This document shows positions 1 through 8,914 of a DNA stretch of 36,567 bases, in pieces. Source of the DNA: Flavobacterium sp. (GTDB taxonomy: Bacteria > Bacteroidota > Bacteroidia > Flavobacteriales > Flavobacteriaceae); the NCBI GenBank assembly GCA_003497625.1, contig DNNO01000046.1:7169-43735 (forward strand), in the 5' to 3' direction. Made by a program: the position numbers and the translations under genes. The notes under the pieces are model-generated. The model searched no databases, was not told the DNA's origin, and was given only the letters and a program-made list of their open reading frames with translations. Each line of letters starts with the position of its first letter. The first letter of the stretch is position 1.

Positions 1-66
1 GACAAGGTAAAACTTGAAATGAGCCCTTATGATTTGTCTAAAGCAAGAATTACTTATAGATACTAA
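1..66 (+). CDS. infA: Translation initiation factor IF-1, C-terminal end (5' truncated by window)
   Basis: The first 22 codons of the window read in frame to TAA as [21 protein letters not shown], the conserved C-terminal end of IF-1, a small OB-fold protein that binds the 30S A site during initiation. The N-terminal two thirds lies upstream of the window. It sits directly before rpmJ (10-nt gap), which is the usual infA-rpmJ-rpsM order of the spc/alpha ribosomal region. The identification rests on this short tail plus the gene order. Confidence 0.9.
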   Translation, partial: DKVKLEMSPYDLSKARITYRY

Positions 67-76
67 AGCTATTAAA

Positions 77-193
77 ATGAAAGTAAGAGCATCAGTTAAA
101 AAGAGAAGTGCCGAGTGCATTATTGTACGTAGAAAAGGAAGATTATACGTTATTAACAAAAAGAATCCTAGATTTAAACAAAGACAAGGATAA
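77..193 (+). CDS. rpmJ: 50S ribosomal protein L36 (zinc-ligand-poor form)
   Basis: A 38-residue basic protein begins [11 protein letters not shown] and ends NPRFKQRQG, the signature of L36, a small protein of the large ribosomal subunit. Classical L36 carries a Cys/His zinc ribbon (CxxC...C....H). Here only one cysteine remains (Cys14) and the later ligand positions are Asn and Phe, so this is the zinc-independent C-minus form. The gene is too short for most ORF callers. It lies between infA and rpsM with 10-nt and 2-nt gaps, so it is surely co-transcribed. Confidence 0.95.
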
Positions 194-195
194 TT

Positions 196-570
196 ATGGC
201 AAGAATTGCAGGGGTAGATATACCTAAACAAAAAAGAGGAATCATTGCTTTAACATACATATTTGGTATTGGTAGAAGCAGAGCTAAAGATATATTAGCT
301 AAAGCTCAAGTGAGCGAAGACAAGAAAGTTCAAGATTGGAATGATGACGAGATCGGAGCAATTCGTGAAGCGGTATCTTATTTCAAAATTGAAGGAGAAT
401 TGCGTTCAGAAGTTCAATTAAACATCAAACGTTTAATGGACATCGGATGTCAAAGAGGAATTCGTCACAGAGCTGGACTTCCATTAAGAGGTCAAAGAAC
501 TAAAAACAACTCTAGAACTAGAAAAGGTAAGAGAAAAACTGTTGCTAACAAGAAAAAAGCAACTAAATAA
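196..570 (+). CDS. rpsM: 30S ribosomal protein S13
   Basis: This 124-residue protein begins [15 protein letters not shown], the canonical S13 N-terminus, and ends in the long basic tail ([18 protein letters not shown]) that reaches into the decoding region of the 30S head. S13 contacts 16S rRNA helix 42 and forms intersubunit bridges with 23S rRNA and L5. The [13 protein letters not shown] segment near the C-terminus is typical. Length is normal for the family. It starts 2 nt after rpmJ and is followed 11 nt later by rpsK, so it belongs to the alpha operon. Confidence 0.98.
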   Translation: MARIAGVDIPKQKRGIIALTYIFGIGRSRAKDILAKAQVSEDKKVQDWNDDEIGAIREAVSYFKIEGELRSEVQLNIKRLMDIGCQRGIRHRAGLPLRGQRTKNNSRTRKGKRKTVANKKKATK

Positions 571-581
571 TAAGTAATAAT

Positions 582-965
582 ATGGCTAAAGCAACAGCAA
601 AAAAACGTAAAGTTATCGTTGAATCTTCGGGAGAAGCACATATTAATGCTACTTTTAACAACATCATCATCTCGTTAACAAACAAGAAAGGTGAAGTTAT
701 TTCTTGGTCTTCAGCTGGTAAAATGGGCTTTAGAGGTTCTAAAAAGAATACTCCTTATGCAGCTCAAATGGCAGCAGAAGATTGTAGTAAAGTAGCTCTT
801 GAAGCTGGACTAAAGAAAGTAAAAGTTTATGTGAAAGGACCAGGAAACGGAAGAGAATCTGCAATCAGATCTATTCACAATTCTGGAGTTGAAGTTACAG
901 AAATCATTGATGTAACTCCAATGCCACACAACGGATGTCGTCCTCCGAAAAGAAGAAGAGTATAA
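582..965 (+). CDS. rpsK: 30S ribosomal protein S11
   Basis: This 127-residue protein shows the S11 core: the [15 protein letters not shown] segment near the N-terminus, the glycine-rich [13 protein letters not shown] region, and the C-terminal [19 protein letters not shown]11 forms part of the 30S platform close to the E site. The N-terminal [13 protein letters not shown] extension is basic and usual for Bacteroidota. It follows rpsM closely and precedes an 85-nt gap before rpsD that contains a candidate regulatory structure. Confidence 0.98.
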   Translation: MAKATAKKRKVIVESSGEAHINATFNNIIISLTNKKGEVISWSSAGKMGFRGSKKNTPYAAQMAAEDCSKVALEAGLKKVKVYVKGPGNGRESAIRSIHNSGVEVTEIIDVTPMPHNGCRPPKRRRV

Positions 966-1050
966 TTTAAGTATAACACACAGGTAGGTTTAAAATTATC
1001 GAAGGATATAAGACCTGAATTCATAATTCCTACCTTTTTAATTTTTTAAA
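966..1050 (+). promoter_or_regulatory. Candidate rpsD leader: switchable hairpin between rpsK and rpsD
   Basis: The gap contains AGGTAGG (982-988), which can pair perfectly with CCTACCT (1029-1035). The downstream arm is followed by TTTTAATTTTTT, so this pairing resembles an intrinsic terminator or attenuator with a large loop. The 5' arm overlaps CAGGT (981-985), which can instead pair with ACCTG (1013-1017). Only one pairing can exist at a time. S4 is a known autogenous regulator that binds leader RNAs in other bacteria, so an S4-responsive leader is a reasonable inference. No binding data are implied. Confidence 0.5.
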
Positions 1051-1656
1051 ATGGCAAGATATACTGGTCCAAAAACTAAGATTGCTCGTAAATTTGGCGA
1101 AGCAATATTCGGAGAAGACAAAGCCTTCGAAAAAAGAAATTACCCTCCAGGGCAACATGGTTTAGCTAAAAAGAGAGGTAAAAAATCTGAATATGCTGTT
1201 CAGTTAATGGAAAAGCAAAAAGCTAAATATACTTACGGTATTTTAGAAAAACAATTCAGAAACTTATTCAAAAAAGCATCTGCTGCTTCTGGAGTAACAG
1301 GTGAAATCTTATTACAATTATGTGAAGCTCGTTTAGATAACGTAGTTTACAGAATGGGTGTAGCTCCTTCTCGTAGAGCAGCTCGTCAAATTGTATCTCA
1401 CAGACATATCACTGTTAACGGTGAACTTGTTAATGTACCTTCTTACCACTTAAAAGCTGGTGATAAAGTTGCTGTACGTGAAAAATCAAAATCTCTTGAA
1501 GCTATCGAGCGTTCTTTAGCAAGTTCTTCTCAAGTTTATGAGTGGATTACATGGAATAATGATACTAAAGAAGGTACTTTTGTTTCTGTACCTCAAAGAC
1601 TTCAGATTCCAGAAAATATTAAAGAACAACTAATCGTTGAGTTGTATAACAAATAA
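1051..1656 (+). CDS. rpsD: 30S ribosomal protein S4
   Basis: A 201-residue protein starting [17 protein letters not shown], as in Bacteroidota S4. The S4 RNA-binding domain lies around residues 90-155 ([20 protein letters not shown], then [24 protein letters not shown]). S4 is a primary 16S rRNA binder that nucleates assembly of the 30S body, and in many bacteria it represses its own operon. It lies between rpsK and rpoA, but an 85-nt gap with a possible alternative hairpin precedes it, unlike the 2-11 nt gaps around its neighbours. This suggests it is separately controlled. Confidence 0.98.
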   Translation: MARYTGPKTKIARKFGEAIFGEDKAFEKRNYPPGQHGLAKKRGKKSEYAVQLMEKQKAKYTYGILEKQFRNLFKKASAASGVTGEILLQLCEARLDNVVYRMGVAPSRRAARQIVSHRHITVNGELVNVPSYHLKAGDKVAVREKSKSLEAIERSLASSSQVYEWITWNNDTKEGTFVSVPQRLQIPENIKEQLIVELYNK

Positions 1657-1677
1657 TAATTGACTTTAGTCGAAAGT

Positions 1678-2670
1678 ATGGCAATATTTAATTTTCAAAA
1701 GCCCGATAAAGTTATCATGATCGATTCTACAGATTTCGAAGGTAAATTTGAATTTAGACCTTTGGAACCTGGTTACGGATTGACTGTTGGTAATGCACTT
1801 AGAAGAGTTTTGCTTTCTTCTCTTGAAGGATATGCAATTACATCAGTAAGAATAGAAGGTGTAGAACATGAGTTCTCTACTATCTCTGGTGTGGTTGAAG
1901 ATGTAACAGAAATTATCTTAAATCTTAAACAAGTACGTTTCAAACGTCAAATTGAAGATATCGATAACGAATCTGTTTCTATCGCTCTTTCTGGAAAAGA
2001 TAAAATTACTGCAGGTGATTTTCAAAAATTCATCTCTGGTTTTCAAGTTTTAAATCCAGATTTAGTTATCTGTAATTTAGACAGCAAAACATCTATCAAC
2101 ATGGAACTTTCTATCGAAAAAGGTAGAGGATATGTTCCAGCTGAAGAGAACAAAAAATCAAACGCTCCAATAGGAACTATTTTTACAGATTCAATTTACA
2201 CACCAGTAAAGAATGTAAAATATACTATTGAGAATTTCCGTGTGGAACAAAAAACAGATTACGAAAAATTAGTTTTTGAAATCATTACAGATGGTTCTAT
2301 CCATCCTAAAGATGCATTAACTGAGGCAGCTAAGACGTTAATCCACCACTTTATGTTGTTCTCTGATGAAAGAATTACTCTTGAGGCAGATGAAATTGCT
2401 CAAACTGAGTCTTATGACGAAGAATCTCTTCACATGAGACAGTTATTGAAAACTAAATTAGTTGATATGGACTTATCTGTTAGAGCATTAAATTGTTTAA
2501 AAGCGGCTGAAGTTGATACATTAGGTGATTTAGTTTCTTTCAACAAGAACGACTTAATGAAGTTCCGTAATTTTGGTAAAAAATCATTAACTGAATTAGA
2601 TGAGTTAGTGGCTAATAAAAACCTTACTTTCGGTATGGACTTAACTAAATACAAGTTAGATAAAGAATAA
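1678..2670 (+). CDS. rpoA: DNA-directed RNA polymerase subunit alpha
   Basis: A 330-residue alpha subunit beginning [16 protein letters not shown]. The N-terminal domain (about 1-230) drives alpha dimerisation and beta/beta' assembly and carries [20 protein letters not shown]. The C-terminal domain (about 250-315; [17 protein letters not shown], then [12 protein letters not shown]) contacts promoter DNA and activators. An in-frame TTG exists 18 nt upstream at 1660, but ATG 1678 gives the conserved N-terminus and is preferred. The gene follows rpsD by 21 nt from the chosen start and belongs to the alpha operon. Confidence 0.97.
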   Translation: MAIFNFQKPDKVIMIDSTDFEGKFEFRPLEPGYGLTVGNALRRVLLSSLEGYAITSVRIEGVEHEFSTISGVVEDVTEIILNLKQVRFKRQIEDIDNESVSIALSGKDKITAGDFQKFISGFQVLNPDLVICNLDSKTSINMELSIEKGRGYVPAEENKKSNAPIGTIFTDSIYTPVKNVKYTIENFRVEQKTDYEKLVFEIITDGSIHPKDALTEAAKTLIHHFMLFSDERITLEADEIAQTESYDEESLHMRQLLKTKLVDMDLSVRALNCLKAAEVDTLGDLVSFNKNDLMKFRNFGKKSLTELDELVANKNLTFGMDLTKYKLDKE

Positions 2671-2732
2671 TTGCTTCATATTTTGCGCTCCTAGAAGGGA
2701 TTGATGCAAGATGAAGATAAATAAAACACGTC
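2671..2732 (+). promoter_or_regulatory. Structured hairpin in the rpoA-rplQ gap
   Basis: The 62-nt gap can fold into a two-part stem: CTTCAT (2674-2679) with ATGAAG (2711-2716), then TTTGC (2682-2686) with GCAAG (2706-2710) including one G-U pair, with a 2-nt bulge on the 5' side. The loop (2687-2705) contains CTCC and GGGA, which could pair weakly. No U-tract follows, so this is not a terminator. It may be an L17 leader, an RNA processing site, or a translational control element for rplQ. Confidence 0.4.
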
Positions 2733-3215
2733 ATGAGACACGGAAAAAAATTCAATCATTTAAGTAGACAAAAAGGACATAGAAGAGCTATGTTAGCTAA
2801 TATGGCTTGTTCTTTAATCGAACATAAACGTATCAACACTACTGTTGCTAAAGCTAAAGCTTTAAAACAATTTGTTGAACCATTAGTTACAAAATCAAAA
2901 GAAGATACTACTCACAATCGTCGTACAGTTTTCGCTTATTTAAGAGATAAGTATGCTGTTACTGAATTGTTCAGAGAAGTTGCTGCTAAAGTTGGTGACC
3001 GTCCAGGAGGATACACTCGTATCATCAAGTTAGGTAACCGTTTAGGAGATAACGCTGACATGGCAATGATTGAATTAGTAGATTTCAACACCTTGTATAA
3101 CGGTGGTAAAAAAGAAGTTAAGAAAACGACTCGTCGTGGAAAAGCTAAAAAAGCAGAAGGTACTCCTGAAGCTCCAGCAGCTGAAACTTCTGAAAATACT
3201 GAAGCTACAGAATAA
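2733..3215 (+). CDS. rplQ: 50S ribosomal protein L17
   Basis: A 160-residue protein beginning [20 protein letters not shown], diagnostic for L17, which sits near the exit of the peptide tunnel. The conserved core covers about residues 1-118 ([35 protein letters not shown]). The C-terminal 40 residues form a low-complexity tail, first basic ([17 protein letters not shown]) and then acidic and Pro/Ala-rich. Such an extension is common in Bacteroidota L17. It is the last gene of the alpha operon, and a strong terminator follows. Confidence 0.97.
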   Translation: MRHGKKFNHLSRQKGHRRAMLANMACSLIEHKRINTTVAKAKALKQFVEPLVTKSKEDTTHNRRTVFAYLRDKYAVTELFREVAAKVGDRPGGYTRIIKLGNRLGDNADMAMIELVDFNTLYNGGKKEVKKTTRRGKAKKAEGTPEAPAAETSENTEATE

Positions 3216-3242
3216 TCATGAAACCATTCATGTAAAAATAAT

Positions 3243-3277
3243 AAGGATAGACTTTTTTAAGTTTATCCTTTTTTTTT
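3243..3277 (+). terminator. Rho-independent terminator of the ribosomal alpha operon
   Basis: The stem AAGGATAGACTT (3243-3254) pairs with AAGTTTATCCTT (3259-3270) over 12 positions with one G-U pair and a TTTT loop. It is followed by a run of T (3271-3277). It lies 27 nt after the rplQ stop. Confidence 0.92.
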
Positions 3278-3320
3278 GTTTTTATGGAATTAAAGATTTT
3301 CTAAAAACAACTTTTATAAC

Positions 3321-3328
3321 TAAATTTG
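3321..3328 (+). promoter_or_regulatory. Promoter -7 element TAAATTTG upstream of carA
   Basis: A perfect match to the Bacteroidota -7 consensus TAnnTTTG, with its last base 22 nt before the carA ATG. Only a T-rich tract, not a clear TTG, lies at the -33 position. An in-frame TTG (3326) overlaps this element, which argues that translation starts at ATG 3350. Confidence 0.6.
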
Positions 3329-3349
3329 CAACCACAACAACACAACGCA

Positions 3350-4459
3350 ATGAAATACAACAATCGTTCTAAAGCCGTTTTACTTCTTAAAGACGGTACT
3401 ATTTTTCACGGAAAATCAATCGGAATTGAAGGTGTTACTTTTGGTGAAGTCGCTTTTAATACGGGAACAACTGGTTATCAAGAAATTTTTACAGATCCTT
3501 CTTATTTTGGACAAATCATGGTAACTACCAATGCGCACATTGGAAACTATGGTGTAAACGATAAGGAAGTTGAATCTGATTCAGTTAAAATTTCGGGATT
3601 GGTTTGTAAAAACTTTAGCTTTAATTATTCACGTGTAGATGCTACTGAAAGTTTGTTTGATTATTTAAGTAAACAAAATCTTATCGTAATTTCTGATGTG
3701 GATACAAGAGCATTAGTAAGTTATATTAGAGATAACGGAGCTATGAATGCGGTTATTTGTACAGATGGAACTCCAATCGAAGAATTAAAAGAAAAATTAG
3801 CGCAAGTTCCAGATATGAATGGTTTGGAATTAGCTTCACAAGTTTCTACTAAAGAACCTTATTTCTTTGGTGAAGCATCAGCAAAATATAAAATTTCTGC
3901 TTTAGATTTAGGAATAAAAACCAATATCCTTAGAAATTTAGCGAAGAGAGATTGCTACATCAAAGTTTTCCCATACAACGCTTCTTATGAAGATTTGAAA
4001 GCATTTAATCCTGATGGTTATTTCTTATCAAACGGCCCCGGTGATCCAGAACCATTAGAAACTGCTCAAGAAGTAGCGAAACAAATTTTAAACGAAAATA
4101 AACCATTATTCGGAATTTGTTTAGGTCACCAAATCATTGGTTTAGCCAATGGAATTTCAACTTACAAAATGTTCAACGGTCACCGTGGAATCAATCACCC
4201 AGTTAAAAATGTGATTACTGGAAAAGGTGAAATTACATCTCAAAATCACGGTTTTGCTATCGTAAGAGAAGAATTAGACAAACATCCTGATTTCGAATTA
4301 ACACACGAACATTTGAATGATGGAACAGTGGCAGGAATGCGAATGAAATCTAAAAACTGTTTCTCAGTACAATATCACCCTGAAGCAAGTCCTGGACCTC
4401 ACGATTCAAGTTATTTATTTGACCAATTTATCGAAAACATAAAAACTGCAACTAACTAA
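3350..4459 (+). CDS. carA: Carbamoyl-phosphate synthase small (glutaminase) subunit
   Basis: A 369-residue protein that releases ammonia from glutamine and channels it to CarB for carbamoyl phosphate synthesis, feeding pyrimidines and arginine. The N-terminal CPSase small-chain domain (about 8-140) carries FNTGTTGYQEIFTDPSYFGQ. The class I glutamine amidotransferase domain (about 180-369) has the nucleophile Cys257 in GICLGHQ and the catalytic His343/Glu345 in QYHPEAS. ATG 3350 is chosen because the upstream in-frame TTG (3326) overlaps a promoter -7 element. carB is not in the window. Confidence 0.95.
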   Translation: MKYNNRSKAVLLLKDGTIFHGKSIGIEGVTFGEVAFNTGTTGYQEIFTDPSYFGQIMVTTNAHIGNYGVNDKEVESDSVKISGLVCKNFSFNYSRVDATESLFDYLSKQNLIVISDVDTRALVSYIRDNGAMNAVICTDGTPIEELKEKLAQVPDMNGLELASQVSTKEPYFFGEASAKYKISALDLGIKTNILRNLAKRDCYIKVFPYNASYEDLKAFNPDGYFLSNGPGDPEPLETAQEVAKQILNENKPLFGICLGHQIIGLANGISTYKMFNGHRGINHPVKNVITGKGEITSQNHGFAIVREELDKHPDFELTHEHLNDGTVAGMRMKSKNCFSVQYHPEASPGPHDSSYLFDQFIENIKTATN

Positions 4460-4514
4460 AACGTTATCGTTTATAAGTTTTTTGAGTTTTTCAATATCAT
4501 TATAGTTTAAATTA

Positions 4515-5855
<1,341 letters not shown>

Positions 5856-5868
5856 CAATGTTATTGTC

Positions 5869-5889
5869 ATGCTGAACTCGTTTCAGCAT
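5869..5889. repeat. REP-like palindrome (ATGCTGAA-CTCGT-TTCAGCAT)
   Basis: An 8-bp perfect inverted repeat, ATGCTGAA (5869-5876) and TTCAGCAT (5882-5889), with a 5-nt loop sits 13 nt after the eno stop, in the context TTGTCATGCTGAACTCGTTTCAGCATCT. I recognise this as resembling a palindromic unit found scattered in flavobacterial intergenic regions. Copy number in this genome cannot be judged from one window. Confidence 0.6.
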
Positions 5890-5899
5890 CTAAAAATAC

Positions 5900-5934
5900 A
5901 ACCCTTTCAGAATGTAAATTTTGAAAGGGTTTTT
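5900..5934 (+). terminator. Rho-independent terminator after eno
   Basis: AACCCTTTCA (5900-5909) pairs perfectly with TGAAAGGGTT (5922-5931), the stem can be lengthened by a G-U pair, and a T-tract follows to 5934. Confidence 0.88.
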
Positions 5935-5975
5935 CATGTATATTATTTAACCATAAATTATAGATATTTTCTTTA

Positions 5976-6002
5976 TTGTTTGATTATTATTTGTTAAATT
6001 CG
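5976..6002 (+). promoter_or_regulatory. Candidate gltA promoter
   Basis: TTG (5976-5978) and TAAATTCG (5995-6002) are separated by 16 nt. The second element differs from TAnnTTTG at one position. The gltA ATG follows 41 nt downstream. No better match exists in the 109 nt between the eno terminator and gltA. Confidence 0.35.
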
Positions 6003-6043
6003 CAATTCACATTAATTTTATCATAAAATACCATATAAATAAT

Positions 6044-7327
6044 ATGTCAAAAACTGCAATATTAGAGCTTGATGGCAAAAAGTATGAGTTTCCAGTAATT
6101 GTGGGAACTGAGAATGAGGTTGCTATCGACATCGACAAGTTACGTAGTGCTTCTGGTGCTATCACTATTGATCCAGGGTATAAAAACTCAGGTTCATGTA
6201 CGAGTGAAATTACTTTCTTAGATGGTGAAGAAGGAATTTTACGTTATAGAGGATATTCAATCGAAGATTTAGCGGATAAAGCTGATTTCTTAGAAGTTTC
6301 TTATTTGTTGATTTTTGGAGAACTTCCAACAGCAGCACAATTAGAAAAATTCGAAAACGATATTCGTAAATATACATTGGTTAACGAGGAAATGAAGAAC
6401 ATCATTGATGGTTTTCCAAAAACGGCACATCCAATGGGTGTTTTAGCTTCGTTAACAAGTGCTTTAACTGCTTTTAATCCTAAGTCTGTGAACCCTCACA
6501 ACGAAAAAGAAATGTATGAAGCAGTTTGTAAAACTATGGGTAAATTCTTAGTAATTGCTACATGGACTTACAGAAAAACAATGGGATATCCATTAAATTA
6601 TTACGACAATACAAAAGGGTATGTTGAAAACTTCATGCGTTTAATGTTTGAATTACCAACAGGGCCATACAAAGCGGATCCAAAAGTTGTAGCTGCTTTA
6701 GATAAATTATTCATCTTACACGCAGATCACGAACAAAACTGTTCTACTTCTACAGTAAGAATTGTGGGTTCTTCTCATGCTGGTTTATTTGCTTCAATTT
6801 CTGCTGGAGTTTCTGCTCTTTGGGGACCACTTCACGGAGGAGCTAATCAAGCGGTTTTAGAAATGTTACAAGAAATCCATGATAATGGAGGTGATGTAGC
6901 TAAATTCGTTTTAAAAGCAAAAGATAAAGACGACCCGTTCCGTTTAATGGGATTCGGACACCGTGTTTATAAAAACTTTGATCCAAGAGCAACCATCATT
7001 AAAAAAGCAGCTGATGATGTATTAAATTCATTAGGAGTTGATGATCCATTATTAGATATTGCAAAACAATTAGAAAAAGTAGCTTTAGAAGATGAATATT
7101 TCAAATCAAGAAACTTGTATCCAAACGTAGATTTCTATTCAGGAATTATCTATCGTGCGATGGGAATCCCGGTTGAAATGTTTACCGTTTTATTTGCTAT
7201 TGGTCGTTTGCCAGGTTGGATTGCTCAATGGAAAGAAATGAGAGTGAATAAAGAACCAATTGGTCGTCCAAGACAAGTCTACACAGGTTATACATTACGT
7301 CCTTTCAAAGAAGTAAAAGACAGATAA
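6044..7327 (+). CDS. gltA: Citrate synthase (type II)
   Basis: A 427-residue citrate synthase that condenses acetyl-CoA and oxaloacetate in the first TCA-cycle step. The length and the N-terminal beta-rich extension (about 1-60) are typical of the large hexameric Gram-negative type. Active-site residues are visible: His229 in LHADHEQN, His264 in WGPLHGGANQ, His306 in GFGHRVYKNFDPRA and Asp363 in PNVDFYSG. The 3' end carries the conserved GRPRQVYTG. It is flanked by terminators on both sides, so it is probably a single-gene unit. Confidence 0.97.
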   Translation: MSKTAILELDGKKYEFPVIVGTENEVAIDIDKLRSASGAITIDPGYKNSGSCTSEITFLDGEEGILRYRGYSIEDLADKADFLEVSYLLIFGELPTAAQLEKFENDIRKYTLVNEEMKNIIDGFPKTAHPMGVLASLTSALTAFNPKSVNPHNEKEMYEAVCKTMGKFLVIATWTYRKTMGYPLNYYDNTKGYVENFMRLMFELPTGPYKADPKVVAALDKLFILHADHEQNCSTSTVRIVGSSHAGLFASISAGVSALWGPLHGGANQAVLEMLQEIHDNGGDVAKFVLKAKDKDDPFRLMGFGHRVYKNFDPRATIIKKAADDVLNSLGVDDPLLDIAKQLEKVALEDEYFKSRNLYPNVDFYSGIIYRAMGIPVEMFTVLFAIGRLPGWIAQWKEMRVNKEPIGRPRQVYTGYTLRPFKEVKDR

Positions 7328-7334
7328 TCATAAA

Positions 7335-7360
7335 AAAATCCCACTGAAAAGTGGGATTTT
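7335..7360. terminator. Bidirectional terminator between gltA and the minus-strand LEA-like gene
   Basis: AAAATCCCAC (7335-7344) pairs perfectly with GTGGGATTTT (7351-7360) around a 6-nt loop. A-tracts on the left and T-tracts on the right let it act on both converging genes. Confidence 0.9.
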
Positions 7361-7380
7361 TGTTTGTATTAGTTTGAAAT

Positions 7381-7752
7381 TTACTCAGCAGGTTTTTGTG
7401 CTTCCTCTTCTGTATTTCCTGTTAAATCGTCAACTTTATCTTCTACAGTTTCAGCTACATTTTGTAATGATTCTTTTAAGTTGTGTGCTTTTTCTTCTAC
7501 CCAACCAGCAGCTTCTGCCGTTTTTTCTTTTGCAGTTTCTATTACATCAGCTACTTTTTCATTCACTTTTAATTCTTCTAACTTTTGAGACGCTTTTTCG
7601 GCTACATTTTCAACCGTTTCTTTTACGTCTTCAGCTACATCTGCAGCTTTTTCAGCAACATTTTCAGCTACATCGCTTAAGTTTTCTTTTGCTATTTCCG
7701 CTTTCTCTTTTGCTTTTCCAAAAAGAGAACTGAAAAAATTTGATAATCCCAT
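7381..7752 (-). CDS. Small Ala/Glu/Lys-rich helical protein, LEA- or YtxH-like
   Basis: A 123-residue protein with no cysteine, starting MGLSNFFSSLFGKAKEKAE. After the short amphipathic N-terminus it is built almost entirely of repeated A-E-K-V segments (VAENVAEKAADVAEDVKETVENVAEKAS is the densest part, about residues 28-55) with the roughly 11-residue periodicity of late-embryogenesis-abundant-like proteins. Such proteins are predicted to be disordered or amphipathic-helical and are often linked to stress tolerance or membrane surfaces. No signal peptide is visible. It is a single-gene unit with its own promoter element. Its specific function is unknown. Confidence 0.8.
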   Translation of the reverse strand: MGLSNFFSSLFGKAKEKAEIAKENLSDVAENVAEKAADVAEDVKETVENVAEKASQKLEELKVNEKVADVIETAKEKTAEAAGWVEEKAHNLKESLQNVAETVEDKVDDLTGNTEEEAQKPAE

Positions 7753-7776
7753 GATAATTTGTTTTTATAGTTTTCT

Positions 7777-7809
7777 CAAATTTAATCATTTATGCGCAAA
7801 TAGAATCAA
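7777..7809 (-). promoter_or_regulatory. Promoter of the LEA-like gene (minus strand)
   Basis: On the minus strand, TTG (complement of 7807-7809) and a perfect TAAATTTG (complement of 7777-7784) are separated by 22 nt. The -7 element is 24 nt before the start codon. Confidence 0.55.
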
Positions 7810-7861
7810 TTTGGTGTAAATTTATAACGATTGACTAATTAATATTCTCGTTTCCTTTTTC

Positions 7862-7869
7862 TATATTTG
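7862..7869 (+). promoter_or_regulatory. Promoter -7 element TATATTTG upstream of the DDAH-like gene
   Basis: A perfect TAnnTTTG match, 16 nt before the ATG at 7886, implying a very short leader. No well-spaced -33 TTG is seen. Confidence 0.5.
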
Positions 7870-7885
7870 CCAAAAGCCATACGCT

Positions 7886-8800
7886 ATGTTACAATTAAAT
7901 GTAAAAAACGAAACTTCTCGATTAAGGGCAGTGGTGTTAGGAACCGCTGTTAGTAATGGTCCAACACCTACCATCGAAGAAGCTTATGATCCAAAATCAT
8001 TAGAGCACATTAAAGCCGGAACCTATCCTGTTGAAGCCGATATGGTAAACGAAATGGAAGCTTTTAATAAAGTGTTCCAGAAATATGACGTAAAAGTCTT
8101 CAGACCTCAAATTATTGAAAATTATAACCAAATTTTCGCTAGAGATATCGGATTTGTAATCGATGATATTTTTATTAAAGCCAATATTTTGCCAGACAGA
8201 GAGCGTGAATTAGACGCTATTCAATACGTAATCGATCAAATTGATCCTAAAAAAGTAGTGCGTCCGCCAGAAGAAGTTCACATTGAAGGTGGTGATGTGA
8301 TGCCTTGGAATGAATATATCTTCATTGGAACATACAAAGGTTCGGATTATAAAGATTACATTACGGCTAGAACTAATTGGCAAGGAGTGGATTATATTAA
8401 AGCTTTATTTCCAAATAAAATTGTGAAAGCATTCGACTTAGTGAAATCGAAAATTGAACCTCGTGATAATGCGTTGCATTTAGATTGCTGTTTTCAACCT
8501 GTTGGAACCAATAAAGGAATCATCTATAAAAGTGGTTTTCGTGAAGAAGCAGATTATATGTTTTTAGTGAATTTATTCGGAAAAGAAAATCTATTCCACA
8601 TCGAAAGAGAAGAAATGTATCACATGAATTCAAATGTGTTTTCTATTGCTCCTGATGTTGTAGTTTCGGAAAAGAATTTCACCAGATTAAACAATTGGTT
8701 ACGTGAAAACGGATTTACAGTAGAAGAAATCCCGTATGCCGAAATTGCTAAACAAGAAGGTTTATTGAGATGTTCAACTTTGCCATTAATTAGAGATTAA
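7886..8800 (+). CDS. Guanidino-group-modifying enzyme, DDAH / arginine deiminase-like
   Basis: A 304-residue member of the amidinotransferase/DDAH/arginine deiminase superfamily, cytoplasmic enzymes that attack the guanidinium carbon of arginine or its derivatives through a covalent cysteine intermediate. The motifs occur in order: FARDIGF, IEGGDVMPW, HLDCCF and the C-terminal LRCSTLPLIRD with the nucleophile Cys296. The exact substrate (arginine, methylarginine, agmatine or another compound) cannot be read from sequence. It is followed 114 nt later by ctlX, another member of the same superfamily, which suggests related roles in citrulline or arginine metabolism. Confidence 0.88.
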   Translation: MLQLNVKNETSRLRAVVLGTAVSNGPTPTIEEAYDPKSLEHIKAGTYPVEADMVNEMEAFNKVFQKYDVKVFRPQIIENYNQIFARDIGFVIDDIFIKANILPDRERELDAIQYVIDQIDPKKVVRPPEEVHIEGGDVMPWNEYIFIGTYKGSDYKDYITARTNWQGVDYIKALFPNKIVKAFDLVKSKIEPRDNALHLDCCFQPVGTNKGIIYKSGFREEADYMFLVNLFGKENLFHIEREEMYHMNSNVFSIAPDVVVSEKNFTRLNNWLRENGFTVEEIPYAEIAKQEGLLRCSTLPLIRD

Positions 8801-8914
8801 AAACATTGCTTCAAGTTTAATGTTCCAAGTTCTAAAACCTAAAACTTGAAACCTGACCCGAGGCTAAGCCGAACAGAACGAAGTTAAACCTGAAACTTCA
8901 AACAAAAATAAAAC
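8801..8914. repeat. Low-complexity intergenic repeats between the DDAH-like gene and ctlX
   Basis: TTCAAGTTT (8810-8818) is inverted as AAACTTGAA (8842-8850), and variants of AAACCTGAAACTT recur at 8838-8857 and 8886-8897. The middle (8857-8885) contains GAGGCTAAGCCGAACAGAACGAAG. This looks like degenerate intergenic repeat material, not a promoter; no TAnnTTTG element is present. Confidence 0.5.

Noticed and set aside
1660-1677. TTG start for rpoA adding six residues
   Set aside because: ATG 1678 gives the conserved RpoA N-terminus [12 protein letters not shown]; the upstream residues are not family-like.
3103-3372. Lys/Leu-rich open frame across the rplQ end and the terminator
   Set aside because: It is a frame-shifted shadow of the basic L17 tail and runs through the terminator hairpin.
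4456-4490. AAACG-TTAT-CGTTT hairpin after carA as a terminator
   Set aside because: The stem is only 5 bp of A/T-rich sequence and the following T-run is separated from it; evidence is too weak.
7374-7733. Leu/Phe-rich open frame on the plus strand
   Set aside because: It is the antisense of the A-E-K-rich LEA-like gene; such repeats produce long hydrophobic frames on the other strand.
8857-8885. GAGGCTAAGCCGAACAGAACG stretch as a small RNA or attachment site
   Set aside because: It lies in a repeat-like intergenic tract with no stable fold, promoter or integrase nearby.
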